DNA of 64,000 bases from contig QCKS01000005.1 in the NCBI GenBank assembly GCA_003215175.1, positions 1-64,000 on the forward strand, given 5' to 3'. The stretch comes from Acidimicrobiales bacterium AG-410-I20 (GTDB lineage: Bacteria; Actinomycetota; Acidimicrobiia; Acidimicrobiales; MedAcidi-G1). Of this stretch, positions 17,392 through 26,653 are shown one piece after another. The notes beneath the pieces were generated by a model. It saw only the letters and a list, made by a program, of their open reading frames with translations, searched no databases and was not told the DNA's origin. The position numbers were made by a program, and so were the translations under genes. Numbering within the stretch: the stretch's first letter is position 1; every line of letters starts with the position of its first letter.

Positions 17392-18768
17392 ATGACCGAG
17401 GACTATCGAAATCTTTCTTTCTGGCATGATTCATTTCCAGGCGATCTCGCCCCTCGCTCACCTTTACCAGGAGACCAAGACGTTGATATAGCTATTGTTG
17501 GCGGGGGTTTCACCGGATTATGGACCGCGTGGCATTTAAGTTCTCTTGACGCATCATTGCGCATAGCAATTGTAGAAAAAGACATAGTCGGGTTTGGTGC
17601 TTCAGGTCGAAACGGTGGATGGGCGCTAGGAGAATTTGGTGTAAGTCCAATGGATATAGCTAAAGCTTCTTCAACCGATGCTGCGTTGCGGCAAATGCGC
17701 GCTCTTTATAAAGCTGTTGATGATATTGGCCGAATAGCAAAAGATGAAGATATTGATTGCCACTATGCAAAAGGTGGTTCAATAGCTTGGGCTCGTAACC
17801 AAGGACAACTTGATCGAATACGTTCTTTTGTGGAAAGCCGCCACCGCCTCGGTTTAACCGAAGAAGAAGTTCGATTCGTCGGACCCGATGAGGCTCGGGC
17901 GATCGGAAATGCTACTGATGTGCTGGGGGGTCGTTTTCTTGCACCAGTTGCTGCTTTACACCCAACTCGATTGGTTCGGGGGCTCGCTGATGCTTGTGAA
18001 CGACGTGGGGTGAGTATCTATGAACAGACTTCCTGTTTATCTATTCGCCCGGGGCAGATTCTTACAACCCATGGTTCTTTACGTGCGGAAGTGATCGTTA
18101 GAGCGACAGAGGGTTACACCAGTCAAATACGGCGACACCGGCGGGTCGTAGCCCCGATATATTCTTTGATGTTTGCAACAGAACCAATCCCAGAAGAAAT
18201 TTGGGAAGAAATCGGTCTTGTGGACCGGCCTACCTTTAGCGATGCCCGATTGATGACTATTTATGGTCAACGTACAGCAGATGGGCGGATAGCTTTTGGT
18301 GGACGCGGAGCGCCATATGTCTTTGGTTCAAAACTTAATTCTGCGACTGAACAACTACCTGATGTTCATGAAACAAATATTGCGACTTTAAAGAATTTGT
18401 TCCCCATCCTTGCTGACACAAAAATTACACATCGGTGGGGTGGGCCTTTAGGAATTTCTCGAGATTGGTGGCCCTCCGTTTTGTTTGATAAATCTTCGGG
18501 GCTTGCTTCTGCTGGGGGTTATGTAGGTGATGGAGTAGCTACTTCAAAATTGTCTGGACAAACCCTTGCCGAGCTAATCATTGGAGAAGAGACCGAGCGA
18601 ACAGACCTTCCTATTGTTGGGCATAAATCTCGCCGCTGGGCACCTGAACCTTTTCGATGGTTTATGCTCAACGCTGGCCTGCGATTAGCGATTTCTGCAG
18701 ATAACGCCGAAGCACGAACAGGTGAACTTACTTGGCGCGGTCATGCCATAGAAAGCCTCAGAAAATAA
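17392..18768 (+). CDS. FAD-dependent amine/amino acid oxidase (DAO family), paralogue
   Basis: A 458-residue relative of the preceding gene with the same pattern: IAIVGGGFTGLWTAWHL, then GFGASGRNGGWALGE. The pair share an LWxAW-type start and a C-terminal PFPPEPFRW / APEPFRW tail, which supports duplication followed by divergence. The two could act on different amines brought in by the adjacent transporter, or form unlike subunits; the sequence does not decide. Confidence 0.85.
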   Translation: MTEDYRNLSFWHDSFPGDLAPRSPLPGDQDVDIAIVGGGFTGLWTAWHLSSLDASLRIAIVEKDIVGFGASGRNGGWALGEFGVSPMDIAKASSTDAALRQMRALYKAVDDIGRIAKDEDIDCHYAKGGSIAWARNQGQLDRIRSFVESRHRLGLTEEEVRFVGPDEARAIGNATDVLGGRFLAPVAALHPTRLVRGLADACERRGVSIYEQTSCLSIRPGQILTTHGSLRAEVIVRATEGYTSQIRRHRRVVAPIYSLMFATEPIPEEIWEEIGLVDRPTFSDARLMTIYGQRTADGRIAFGGRGAPYVFGSKLNSATEQLPDVHETNIATLKNLFPILADTKITHRWGGPLGISRDWWPSVLFDKSSGLASAGGYVGDGVATSKLSGQTLAELIIGEETERTDLPIVGHKSRRWAPEPFRWFMLNAGLRLAISADNAEARTGELTWRGHAIESLRK

Positions 18769-18778
18769 CAAATTAAAT

Positions 18779-19195
18779 TTATAGCCCTGAATTTGCTGCT
18801 GTACCTGTTTTGAGTTTTCTTTCCATATCAAAGAGGTAGCAAACAACTTCTCGATCATCTCTCTTTTCCCATGACTCTGGAGAGGGGTGTAAAAGTTCAT
18901 ATTCATATCTTGAATCTGCATAAGACAAACCCACAAATGGTTCAAAGGCGTTATAACAAAGTTCAACTGAATCTTCTTCAATAGACATCAGCGGAAAGTC
19001 ACCTTCTGGTAGTTCAACTACTGCATAGATTTCATTTAAATGCGGTTTTTCGCAGTCAACAATGTCAACATTGCCTATCTCTGCACCTGAAATAACATCA
19101 GCAAAGCATTGCCCTACTTCCAAAGAAAGAACATTATTTTGAGAACAACTTGTTGCCAATAAAAGAACACTGAGAAATAAATAAATTTTCTTCAC
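18779..19195 (-). CDS. Septum-formation-like lipoprotein
   Basis: A 138-residue protein with a lipoprotein signal (LLLATSC, lipid-modified Cys17). The rest fits the actinobacterial septum-formation-type domain: LEVGQCFADV, then VDCEKPHLNEIYAVVELPEGDFP, with paired cysteines likely to form disulfides outside the membrane. Proteins of this type are found in actinobacterial envelopes and their molecular function is poorly known. It is convergent with the FAD oxidase and diverges from the next gene. This domain is one reason for placing the organism in Actinomycetota. Confidence 0.75.
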   Translation of the reverse strand: MKKIYLFLSVLLLATSCSQNNVLSLEVGQCFADVISGAEIGNVDIVDCEKPHLNEIYAVVELPEGDFPLMSIEEDSVELCYNAFEPFVGLSYADSRYEYELLHPSPESWEKRDDREVVCYLFDMERKLKTGTAANSGL

Positions 19196-19274
19196 TTTTG
19201 TATCGTTTCATTTTCTGCAAGTAGATTCAAACTCCCTATTGGCTGAACTTGGAGCCATGATCTAGTTTGCTTAC

Positions 19275-20429
19275 ATGGGTATTGATGTTCTTGCCAACGC
19301 TCGTTCACTAGGTCCTTCTCTGGGAGAACGGTCAGGAGAAATCGAGGCTCATGGACGTTTACCAGAAGATGTGGTTTCTGATCTCCAAGAAGCTTCGCTT
19401 TTCCGACTATTTGTGCCTGAACGTCTTGGTGGACCAGAACTTGATGTTGAAACCGCTATCACCTCTATCGCTGAGATATCCCGCCATGACGGAGCTTCAG
19501 GGTGGTGTGTAATGATTGCCGGGACAACTTCTCTCTTGGCTGGCTTCTTACCCGAACCACATGCTCAGTTGATTTATGGAACTAAAGATTCCTGTACTGG
19601 TGGTTTTGCTGCTCCAGTCGGTAAGGCAACTATTACAGATGGAGGGCTTTCGGTAACTGGAACTTGGGAATGGGGTTCAGGCTCTGAGCACTGCACGTGG
19701 ATTGGTGGTGGAACTCGAATTTACAATACGGATGGGGAACCAGTTAAACGAGATGACGGTTTGTTCGCTCCATTTGTATTTATGGACCCAAGTGATATTG
19801 AATTTCTAGATAATTGGAAAGTGACTGGCCTCGCTGGGTCAGGGTCGACGGACTATCGAACTGAATCCGCTTTTGTTCCAGAAGGTAGATGGGTACAAAT
19901 CACCGATGCTGCTCCGATTCTTGACGGGCCTCAATGGCGATTTCCTTTTTATGGAGTCCTAGCTGCTGGAGTAGCTGCTGTGTCTATCGGATTACTAGAC
20001 GGGGCTGTTTCCCGTTTTAAAGAAGTAGCTCTTTCAAAAAAGCCTCAAGGTTCAAGTCGTATACTTGCTGAGCGTGCTTCAGGCCAAACAGTTCTTTCTA
20101 CAGCAGAAGCGACTGCAAGATCTTCAAGGGCGTTTTTGTTGGAAACTCTTGGATCTGCTTGGGAAACAGCACTACAAGGTGATTCTTTAACAATTGAGAA
20201 TCGACGCAGTATCCGCTTGGCTGCATGCGATGCGGCTCAAAGATGTTGTGATGCTCTTGTAAGTCTTGGCCGTGAAGCAGGCGGCACAGCTGTGTATCTC
20301 CGAGAACCGTTACAAAGATTCGTTCGTGATGGGCAAGTTGCTTCAACACATGCAATGGTTGCACAACGTATATATGAGTTAACTGGCCGTTTATCTTTGG
20401 ATCTAGAAACTGACACTACGTTGTTATGA
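19275..20429 (+). CDS. Acyl-CoA dehydrogenase-fold flavin monooxygenase-like protein
   Basis: A 384-residue protein with the acyl-CoA dehydrogenase fold but with features of group D flavin monooxygenases and related proteins (HpaC2/DszC-like): LFVPERLGGPELD, ISRHDGASGWCVMI and an FF/FLPE region, and no GEGT-type catalytic Glu at the C-terminus. Such enzymes use reduced flavin to hydroxylate or oxidise small aromatic or heterocyclic compounds, partnered by a flavin reductase. It starts a plus-strand run with enoyl-CoA hydratase, nitroreductase and luciferase-like genes. True acyl-CoA dehydrogenase activity remains possible. Confidence 0.7.
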   Translation: MGIDVLANARSLGPSLGERSGEIEAHGRLPEDVVSDLQEASLFRLFVPERLGGPELDVETAITSIAEISRHDGASGWCVMIAGTTSLLAGFLPEPHAQLIYGTKDSCTGGFAAPVGKATITDGGLSVTGTWEWGSGSEHCTWIGGGTRIYNTDGEPVKRDDGLFAPFVFMDPSDIEFLDNWKVTGLAGSGSTDYRTESAFVPEGRWVQITDAAPILDGPQWRFPFYGVLAAGVAAVSIGLLDGAVSRFKEVALSKKPQGSSRILAERASGQTVLSTAEATARSSRAFLLETLGSAWETALQGDSLTIENRRSIRLAACDAAQRCCDALVSLGREAGGTAVYLREPLQRFVRDGQVASTHAMVAQRIYELTGRLSLDLETDTTLL

Positions 20430-20438
20430 GGTTGATAT

Positions 20439-21227
20439 ATGGACTTTGAATATCTTCACTTTGAATATGACGGAGACGTGCTTGTCGTAACAATTGATAA
20501 AGCTGGGGATCCGCTTAACAAAGTTGATGGACAGATGCATCATGAATTAACGCATCTTTTTCCACGTCTTCAGGCTGAAAGAGATGCCAGAGCGGTTCTT
20601 CTAACAGGCACTGAGGAAGCGTTTACCGCAGGGGGAGACTTTTCTTGGTTTCCTGAATTAAGTAAGCCCGGAGCGTCATCAGACATCAGGCTTGAAGGCA
20701 AATCATTAATTTGGGATCTTCTAGATGTTCATTTACCAATCGTTTCAGCAATAACTGGGCATGCCATTGGGTTGGGTGCAAGCATTGCTTTACTTTGCGA
20801 TGTTGTTGTCATGTCTGAAACTGCACGACTTGCCGACCCTCATGTTCAAGTTGGAATTGTTGCTGGAGATGGCGGTGTGATCGCTTGGCCTTTAGCAATA
20901 GGTCCTATGTTGGCGAAACGTTTCCTTCTTACCGGAGATCCGATATCAGCAGAAGAAGCAGTTCGTGTTGGCTTAGTGGCTGAATCAACACCAGATGCAG
21001 AGTCGTGTCGAGAGGCTGGTTTAGCTTGGGCTAAACGTCTTGCTGCGGGAGCGCCTCTGGCCATTCAATATACGAAGCAATCTGTAAACGCTTGGATTAA
21101 GCAAACAGCGGGTTCTGCTTTTGATCTTTCTACCGCTCTTGAAACTGCGACTTTTTCTTCAGCTGATCATAAAGAAGCGTTGGCTGCTTTAAATGAAAAA
21201 AGGCCACCAGAATTCACAGGTGAATAA
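20439..21227 (+). CDS. Enoyl-CoA hydratase/isomerase family protein
   Basis: A 262-residue crotonase-fold protein. The oxyanion-hole strands are visible: RAVLLTGTEEAFTAGGDFSW and AITGHAIGLGASIALLCDVV. The C-terminal FSSADHKEALAALNEKRPPEF tail is typical of the family. The position usually holding one catalytic Glu is occupied by a DPHVQVGIVAGDGG stretch, so it may be an isomerase, hydrolase or lyase rather than a classic hydratase. It follows the flavin enzyme by 9 bases. Confidence 0.85.
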   Translation: MDFEYLHFEYDGDVLVVTIDKAGDPLNKVDGQMHHELTHLFPRLQAERDARAVLLTGTEEAFTAGGDFSWFPELSKPGASSDIRLEGKSLIWDLLDVHLPIVSAITGHAIGLGASIALLCDVVVMSETARLADPHVQVGIVAGDGGVIAWPLAIGPMLAKRFLLTGDPISAEEAVRVGLVAESTPDAESCREAGLAWAKRLAAGAPLAIQYTKQSVNAWIKQTAGSAFDLSTALETATFSSADHKEALAALNEKRPPEFTGE

Positions 21228-21243
21228 TAAGGGAAACTTTGAT

Positions 21244-21912
21244 ATGGAAGAAGAAAAACTTGGTTTATTAGAGGGCCTGATGACTGCTCGGGCTATGAGG
21301 CGCTACAAAGAAAACCCTGTTTCTGAGGAAGATATTTGGACCTGTCTTGCAGCGGCAGTTCAAGCTCCTAGCGGAGGCAATATTCAGCCATATCAGTTCT
21401 TGATCGTGCAAGATTCTGACCTGAGACTTGAGTTGGCGAAAATCTACCGTAAAGGATGGGCACGATACGAACCTGCTATCGCTCCGAAAGACTTCCCTAA
21501 TGACGCCGTTCGTGAAGGGTGGGAACGGAACAATCGTGCCACCGTTCATTTAGCGGAAAACTTGGAGCATGTTCCTGTTCATGTATTGATTCTCATGCCA
21601 TCAATCGATATGACGGTTTACGACGATGAGGGACCAATGCCAGTCGGTCCAACACATGCTTCGGTATATCCTGCGGTGCAAAATTTTATGCTGGCCGCTA
21701 GGTCTTTAGGTCTTGGAACTGCATTAACTACTTTGCATCGAATTTATGAAGATGAAGTTCGAGATCTCTTAAATATTCCTGAACGTTATGAAGTACTCGC
21801 TTTAATCCCGCTTGGTCATCCCAAGGGTAAGTGGGGTGTGGCGCCACGGCATAGATCTGCTGACAAGATTACTTCATGGGATTATTTCGGTGAAAAACGA
21901 GATCGTGAATAA
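21244..21912 (+). CDS. Nitroreductase family FMN oxidoreductase
   Basis: About 222 residues from the ATG at 21244, chosen over an in-frame ATG at 21193 because the latter would overlap the hydratase gene by 35 bases. ARAMRRYKENPV and VQAPSGGNIQPYQFLIV are the FMN-binding signatures of the family; MLAARSLGLGTALTT and LALIPLGHPKGK follow. Such proteins reduce nitro groups, quinones or flavins with NAD(P)H. It might supply reduced flavin for the monooxygenase-like protein in the same cluster, which is inference. Confidence 0.83.
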   Translation: MEEEKLGLLEGLMTARAMRRYKENPVSEEDIWTCLAAAVQAPSGGNIQPYQFLIVQDSDLRLELAKIYRKGWARYEPAIAPKDFPNDAVREGWERNNRATVHLAENLEHVPVHVLILMPSIDMTVYDDEGPMPVGPTHASVYPAVQNFMLAARSLGLGTALTTLHRIYEDEVRDLLNIPERYEVLALIPLGHPKGKWGVAPRHRSADKITSWDYFGEKRDRE

Positions 21913-22828
21913 TCAAGATCTACGAATTGGTTTATCAATCCCGCCTTCTGGTTTTAAATCTTATGAAGATGCGTCTATCTACGTTGATTCTGCAATTAAC
22001 GCCGGACTTGATCATCTGATTACCGCCGATCATGTTTCTTTCCGGGGCGGGCAAGGAATTGATGGGTTGACTTTAGTTTCGTGGTTAGCAGGATTACAGC
22101 CTTCTCTTGATGTTTACGTTGGTGTTTACTTACTCGCATTACGGCATCCGGTTGTAGTGGCGCGTCAAATCTCTACCTTGTGTGATCTTTCCCCTGGGAA
22201 ACTTACTTTTGGAGTCGGAATTGGAGGAGAAGACCGAAATGAAATGAGGGCAGTGGAAATAGATCCTGCTACCCGTGGTAAACGTACCGATGAGGCTTTA
22301 AAGATTTTGCGTTCCTTGTTAGGTGGCGAAACCGTGGACTATTCCGGAGAATTTTATTCCGTACCCAGTGTTTCTATTCGACCTACCCCTTCCTCACCTG
22401 TCCCTATAACCATTGGTGGACGTTCTGACGCTGCAATTGAGCGAACGGGAAAGCTTGGAGATGGCTGGCTTGCTTCTTGGTGCTCACCAGAAAGATTTCA
22501 AAATGGTGTCCTTAAGTCTCAAGACGTTGCTGAAGAGTGTGGAAGAACCGATGTTAAATGGCGTCATGGGTATCAGATTTGGGTTGGTTTCGGGGACTCA
22601 CCGAAAGAAGGGAAAGAAGTCTTAGGTCCAGCTATGGAACGCTTTTATGGAACTTCTTTTTCATTTTTTGAAAAATATTCTCCTGTCGGATCTCCAAGCG
22701 AGATCGCTGACTGGTTGAAACCCTTTATTGAAAGCGGAGCAAAGGATTTAAATATTGCTCCGATTGCTTCTTCACCTAAAGAAACAATTAGTGGTATGGC
22801 GGAATTGCGAAAAATACTAGTTTCTTAG
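21890..22828 (+). CDS. LLM class (luciferase-like) F420/flavin oxidoreductase
   Basis: A luciferase-like TIM-barrel oxidoreductase: LDHLITADHVSF, VYLLALRHPVVVARQISTL, LTFGVGIGGEDRNEMRAV and PITIGGRSDAAIERTGKLGDGWL, typical of F420-dependent actinobacterial members. The frame opens upstream at a TTG (21812), but translation most likely begins at a GTG at 21890 or 21905 overlapping the nitroreductase end. The cofactor, F420 or FMN, cannot be told from sequence alone. It closes the four-gene flavoenzyme cluster. Confidence 0.82.
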   Translation: MKNEIVNNQDLRIGLSIPPSGFKSYEDASIYVDSAINAGLDHLITADHVSFRGGQGIDGLTLVSWLAGLQPSLDVYVGVYLLALRHPVVVARQISTLCDLSPGKLTFGVGIGGEDRNEMRAVEIDPATRGKRTDEALKILRSLLGGETVDYSGEFYSVPSVSIRPTPSSPVPITIGGRSDAAIERTGKLGDGWLASWCSPERFQNGVLKSQDVAEECGRTDVKWRHGYQIWVGFGDSPKEGKEVLGPAMERFYGTSFSFFEKYSPVGSPSEIADWLKPFIESGAKDLNIAPIASSPKETISGMAELRKILVS

Positions 22829-22832
22829 TTGT

Positions 22833-24920
22833 CTACTTTTGGATTACTGGAACAGGACTGCCTATTGGAGGCATGGTTTCAAGCGGGCCTATTACTGTTA
22901 TTTGATCGTCAGACTCTATAACTAGTTCCTCATGAATCTCCACTGAGATCCCATTTCGAACAACTGCTGCAATCACAGCTCCTTCTAGTAATTCAATGTC
23001 GCTGATTTTCTTGTTTATGAGAGCGGAATCAAGACCTTCCGGGAAAATAGTGTGTTGGCGTAACGCTGCTTCAGGTAAGAGAGCTGACTTTACTCCTACT
23101 TCATCAATAGCCTTGCCGACTTCCTCGGTGCCGGACCGTAAGTGCTGTGCTAATTCTCCTGCCAGACGAAGTGATCTGCCGGGATTCGTATTTGTTCCGG
23201 CAAGAAAAAATAATGCGTTAACTCGTTCACCAGAACCACCCCAAGAAGCCGGGATGCGTGTTCCTTGAGCAGATCGAACAATAACAAGGTAGTCGCTTTC
23301 AATATCTTCAAAAAAAGCTACCGGGGTAGCTGTTGAATGTTCTTTAGATGGTTGAATCCATAACGAACCAGTTTCCAAAAACTGCTCTGTTACTTTCTCA
23401 CTTGACAGCCCGATTTGTTGTGAAAGAACTGTCGCGGCGCGACTCGCCGCCTCAGTTATATCGGCGTTTTCTGGGGCAGATAATACAGAGGCCCGTGCGA
23501 TTAGTCCGGCATAATCGTCTGCTTCTCTTAAACCATGTCCGGCCATAGCCGCGCTCATTTCTCTATCAAGGCCCCGATCTGCTTCTTTTCCCCATCGTTC
23601 AAAAACATGGCGTATCGCACCTGCGCGTTTTGTGCGCCCGGTGGCATAAAAATGGTGCCATGTCCAGGCAACAGCGGTGACTGTAACCACAAAAATTTGA
23701 GGAGTGGGTCCTAATTGCCAAATGAGATAAACCGAAATAGCTATTCCGACAAATTGTGTAAACGGGTAGAAGGGGGCACGGAAAGAAGGAGCATATGACT
23801 GGATTTGTGAAGCTCTCAAAACTAGTACTGCGAGATTTACTAGGCCAAGTGTTAGCAATACGAAAGAACTAGCTAATTTAGCGATTGCTTCTGCATCAAA
23901 AGCTAAAACAACAATCGCGATAGCGCTACCAGTTGAAATTACACCAACTATAGGTGTTCCAAATTTACTGATTTTTCCGATCCCTTTTGGAAGTAAACCA
24001 TCACGCGCCATCGCCATCGGATAGCGCGCAGCCGCAAGAATGCCTGCATTTACTGCGGAAGCGAATGCTGCAAGTGCAGCGATAACAACAAGTGCTGCGC
24101 CGAAGGGTGGCAGAATTGCTTCTGCGGCGGAATGAATTGGGGCAAAATCTGTATGTAATTCTTCAGGTGGTAGTACCGCTACTGCTACGAGAACGCCGAG
24201 TGTGTATAAGAGAGTGGCAACAGTTAACGAAGCGGCCATTCCAAGGGGAATGCGTCGAGATGGATCTTCTACTTCTTCCGCCGCACTATCAACTTTTGTT
24301 AGTCCGCCATAAGAAACAAAAACAAGTCCAACTACTGCCATTACTCCTGATCCGCCAGTAGTGAAGAAAGGCTCAAGGTTTGAATCAGTAATCCCTTTTG
24401 ATCCGATTTCAAAAAGTCCATCGACAATAAACCAACCTATTACTGCAATAACAAAGCTGACTAAGACGAGCTGTAAGGAGGCGCTGGCTTTGGAGCCAAC
24501 AATATTCAGTAATGTAAAAAATGCGATCAAGATCAGTGCAAGATTTTTTGAATTCACATCTACGATCAAAACGAGATATGCACTCATACCAACCATGGCG
24601 AAAGCATCTTTTAATACGAGCGATAGCCATGCTCCGAGACCTGCGACAGTTCCAACCGATGGGCCAAGTGCACGTTCTAAGAAATAGTAGGCGCCACCGG
24701 CTTTAGGGAGAGCTGTAGAGAGTTCTGAAACGCTAAGCATTGCCGGAACAGCTAGTAAGCCTGCGATGAAGTAGGCAAGTATTGCTGCAGGTCCGGCTTT
24801 CGCCGCTGCGATTCCGGGAAGCAAGAAAAGCCCTGATGAAAGCATGGCGCCAGTTGACAGCGCAAATACATGACGGAATGTCAGCGACCGAGTCAGTTTT
24901 CCTGATTTATCCGCGGCCAT
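22833..24920 (-). CDS. APC-family amino acid permease with C-terminal regulatory domains
   Basis: A 695-residue protein. Residues ~1-430 carry about twelve membrane segments with the APC signature (FALSTGAMLSSGLFLLPG and GGAYYFLERALGP). The remaining ~260 residues are soluble: an EIIA-like stretch (VNALFFLAGTNTNPGRSLRLAGELAQHL) and at the end a TrkA-C/RCK-C-like domain (GAVIAAVVRNG...DDQITVIGP). Such tails bind ligands or nucleotides and gate transporters. It likely imports an amino acid or amine by proton or cation coupling; substrate not known. It is convergent with the LLM gene (4-base gap). Confidence 0.83.
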   Translation of the reverse strand: MAADKSGKLTRSLTFRHVFALSTGAMLSSGLFLLPGIAAAKAGPAAILAYFIAGLLAVPAMLSVSELSTALPKAGGAYYFLERALGPSVGTVAGLGAWLSLVLKDAFAMVGMSAYLVLIVDVNSKNLALILIAFFTLLNIVGSKASASLQLVLVSFVIAVIGWFIVDGLFEIGSKGITDSNLEPFFTTGGSGVMAVVGLVFVSYGGLTKVDSAAEEVEDPSRRIPLGMAASLTVATLLYTLGVLVAVAVLPPEELHTDFAPIHSAAEAILPPFGAALVVIAALAAFASAVNAGILAAARYPMAMARDGLLPKGIGKISKFGTPIVGVISTGSAIAIVVLAFDAEAIAKLASSFVLLTLGLVNLAVLVLRASQIQSYAPSFRAPFYPFTQFVGIAISVYLIWQLGPTPQIFVVTVTAVAWTWHHFYATGRTKRAGAIRHVFERWGKEADRGLDREMSAAMAGHGLREADDYAGLIARASVLSAPENADITEAASRAATVLSQQIGLSSEKVTEQFLETGSLWIQPSKEHSTATPVAFFEDIESDYLVIVRSAQGTRIPASWGGSGERVNALFFLAGTNTNPGRSLRLAGELAQHLRSGTEEVGKAIDEVGVKSALLPEAALRQHTIFPEGLDSALINKKISDIELLEGAVIAAVVRNGISVEIHEELVIESDDQITVIGPLETMPPIGSPVPVIQK

Positions 24921-24966
24921 TCACTAACCCTAGAACAGAAATGGTCTCAATGAGAAGCAACCATCT

Positions 24967-25947
24967 CTAACTCACGCTTTTAAGAAAATCTGTTAACAGC
25001 TCATTGACTTCTTCCGCTGCTTCTTGCTGTATCCAATGACCAACGTCAGGCAGAATCGTTGAACTATGTAATTGGGGAAGAGATTCTTTAAACCCGGCAA
25101 TCGCAGACGCTCCTAAAATAGTTGGCCCATCTTTTTCTCCTCCAATGAACATTGATGGTTGAAGGATGGGCGCACCATGCCACCCTCTAAAATCAATCCA
25201 GTCTCGATCAACATTTCGATATCGATTCAACCCGCCAGTAAAACCGGCTTTATGGAATTCTTCAGCATAAAAATTCAGATCTTCTTCAGTCATCCAACTC
25301 AACGGTTCAGATGGGAAAAGAAACCGATCTCCTAAAAGGCTGCCTGGAGCTACAAATCCCATAGATTTTTCTCCGGGTTTTAGTGGAGGGCTATCACCTG
25401 AGGCGGAGAAATAGAACCCTTCTAGCCAGCGTTTTGGGTTCAAAGCTATCTCTGCTTCAGCTCGGCCTGGTTCTTGAAAGTATTCGATATAGAACTCTTC
25501 GTCTCCTCCAATGAAACGGAATATATCTGTTGGTTTATGTCTGTTTCTTGGAGAAAACGGGACGCTTAGTAATGCCACCGCAGTAAAAACGTCTGGTCTT
25601 ATTTGAGCGGCAGAAGAAGCAATAGGAGAGCCCCAATCATGACCGACAATTGTGGCAGTTGTCTCGCCAAGTGCCTCAACTACTCCGACGCAGTCACCGG
25701 CGAGATCCATCAACCGGTATGCCTCTATCTCTTCTGGTGCTTCAGAGGATCCATAACCACGTACATCTATTGCGGCTACCCGATATCCGGCTTCAGCTAG
25801 GGCTGGTAGCTGAAACCGCCATGAATACCATGATTCGGGAAACCCATGAACGAGAAGCACCAGCGGTCCTTCTCCTATTTCTGCGACATGGATGCGGCAA
25901 TCGTACGCATCAACGTCATGATGTTTCAGATCAGAAATTGTGAACAT
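24967..25947 (-). CDS. Alpha/beta hydrolase, epoxide hydrolase type
   Basis: About 326 residues from the ATG at 25947, which has AGAAAGG before it; a TTG five codons upstream is less likely. Motifs: LLVHGFPESWYSW (HGxP oxyanion region), VGHDWGS with the Asp nucleophile typical of epoxide hydrolases and haloalkane dehalogenases, and a late DVGHWIQQEA with the catalytic His. HGFPESW followed by HDWG favours soluble epoxide hydrolase. The substrate is unknown; it could detoxify or open epoxides of fatty acids or aromatics. Confidence 0.85.
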   Translation of the reverse strand: MFTISDLKHHDVDAYDCRIHVAEIGEGPLVLLVHGFPESWYSWRFQLPALAEAGYRVAAIDVRGYGSSEAPEEIEAYRLMDLAGDCVGVVEALGETTATIVGHDWGSPIASSAAQIRPDVFTAVALLSVPFSPRNRHKPTDIFRFIGGDEEFYIEYFQEPGRAEAEIALNPKRWLEGFYFSASGDSPPLKPGEKSMGFVAPGSLLGDRFLFPSEPLSWMTEEDLNFYAEEFHKAGFTGGLNRYRNVDRDWIDFRGWHGAPILQPSMFIGGEKDGPTILGASAIAGFKESLPQLHSSTILPDVGHWIQQEAAEEVNELLTDFLKSVS

Positions 25948-25967
25948 ATTTACCTTTCTCAATAAAT

Positions 25968-26459
25968 CTAACTAAATATAGGGCTATCAAAATCATCAGA
26001 CCCGCTAATTGAGTCATCATCTTTTTTACGACGTTTTTGTGATTGCGGTTTATACCTAGATTTTTCTCTCCGACTCTTTGGATTTCTTATATAAAGAGAA
26101 AGAAGCAGTAGAGACACGAATATGAAGGCAACAATTATGCTGACCAACCCTGCACGCCAACAATCACCTTCTCCGGTGTCCCCTTCACCGCCACCCCCTC
26201 GGCGTTCTCTCAAATCAGCAAGCCTGTAATCGGCTTCTTCCTGCGTTATCTCCCCATCAACAAGGGATTTTTGGACGGCATCAACTTTCTCATCGTAATC
26301 CAAACATTCCGGATCTAATTTTTGAAGGAACCCTTTTTCCTCTATGTTCCCAATATCCCACCAGACACCAATCCCGCCGCCTATTAAACCAGCGCCGAGA
26401 AGTATAAATAACATGACTTTAACTGCACGCGGAGTCTTAGAAACCGAAACTATTTTCAT
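25968..26459 (-). CDS. Small two-span membrane protein of unknown function
   Basis: A 163-residue protein I do not recognise. A first membrane segment lies at about residues 15-33 (VMLFILLGAGLIGGGIGVW) and a second at about 105-125. Between them is a charged loop containing EITQEEADYRLADLRE, then a Gly-rich patch and two cysteines. The tail is very basic (RRKKD region) and ends in a Ser/Asp-rich segment. An SHOCT-like helical motif in the loop is possible. It diverges from the large repeat protein across 194 bases and may share its regulation. Confidence 0.6.
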   Translation of the reverse strand: MKIVSVSKTPRAVKVMLFILLGAGLIGGGIGVWWDIGNIEEKGFLQKLDPECLDYDEKVDAVQKSLVDGEITQEEADYRLADLRERRGGGGEGDTGEGDCWRAGLVSIIVAFIFVSLLLLSLYIRNPKSRREKSRYKPQSQKRRKKDDDSISGSDDFDSPIFS

Positions 26460-26653
26460 AATGCCACAACCTCTTCTCCCGACGGTTCTCTTTCTGAATC
26501 TCCGGCTACTTTGACCTTTGGCTTAAGTAAATTTTCAAATCTTACTTTGAGCCCTTACTTTTTAAATTAAACGCGGAATTAGATATATGCCGCATAAATG
26601 TTCTACCTTAACAAGGTGAAGAGTTTCTAAAAATAAACAGGATTGATAATTGT

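Noticed and set aside
21812-21889. Long N-terminal extension of the LLM oxidoreductase from a TTG
   Set aside because: It would overlap about 100 bases of the nitroreductase gene and codes no family sequence.
26460-26653. Hidden gene in the 194-base divergent gap
   Set aside because: No frame with a credible start, ribosome site and protein-like composition was found; only an A/T-rich promoter-like region is seen.
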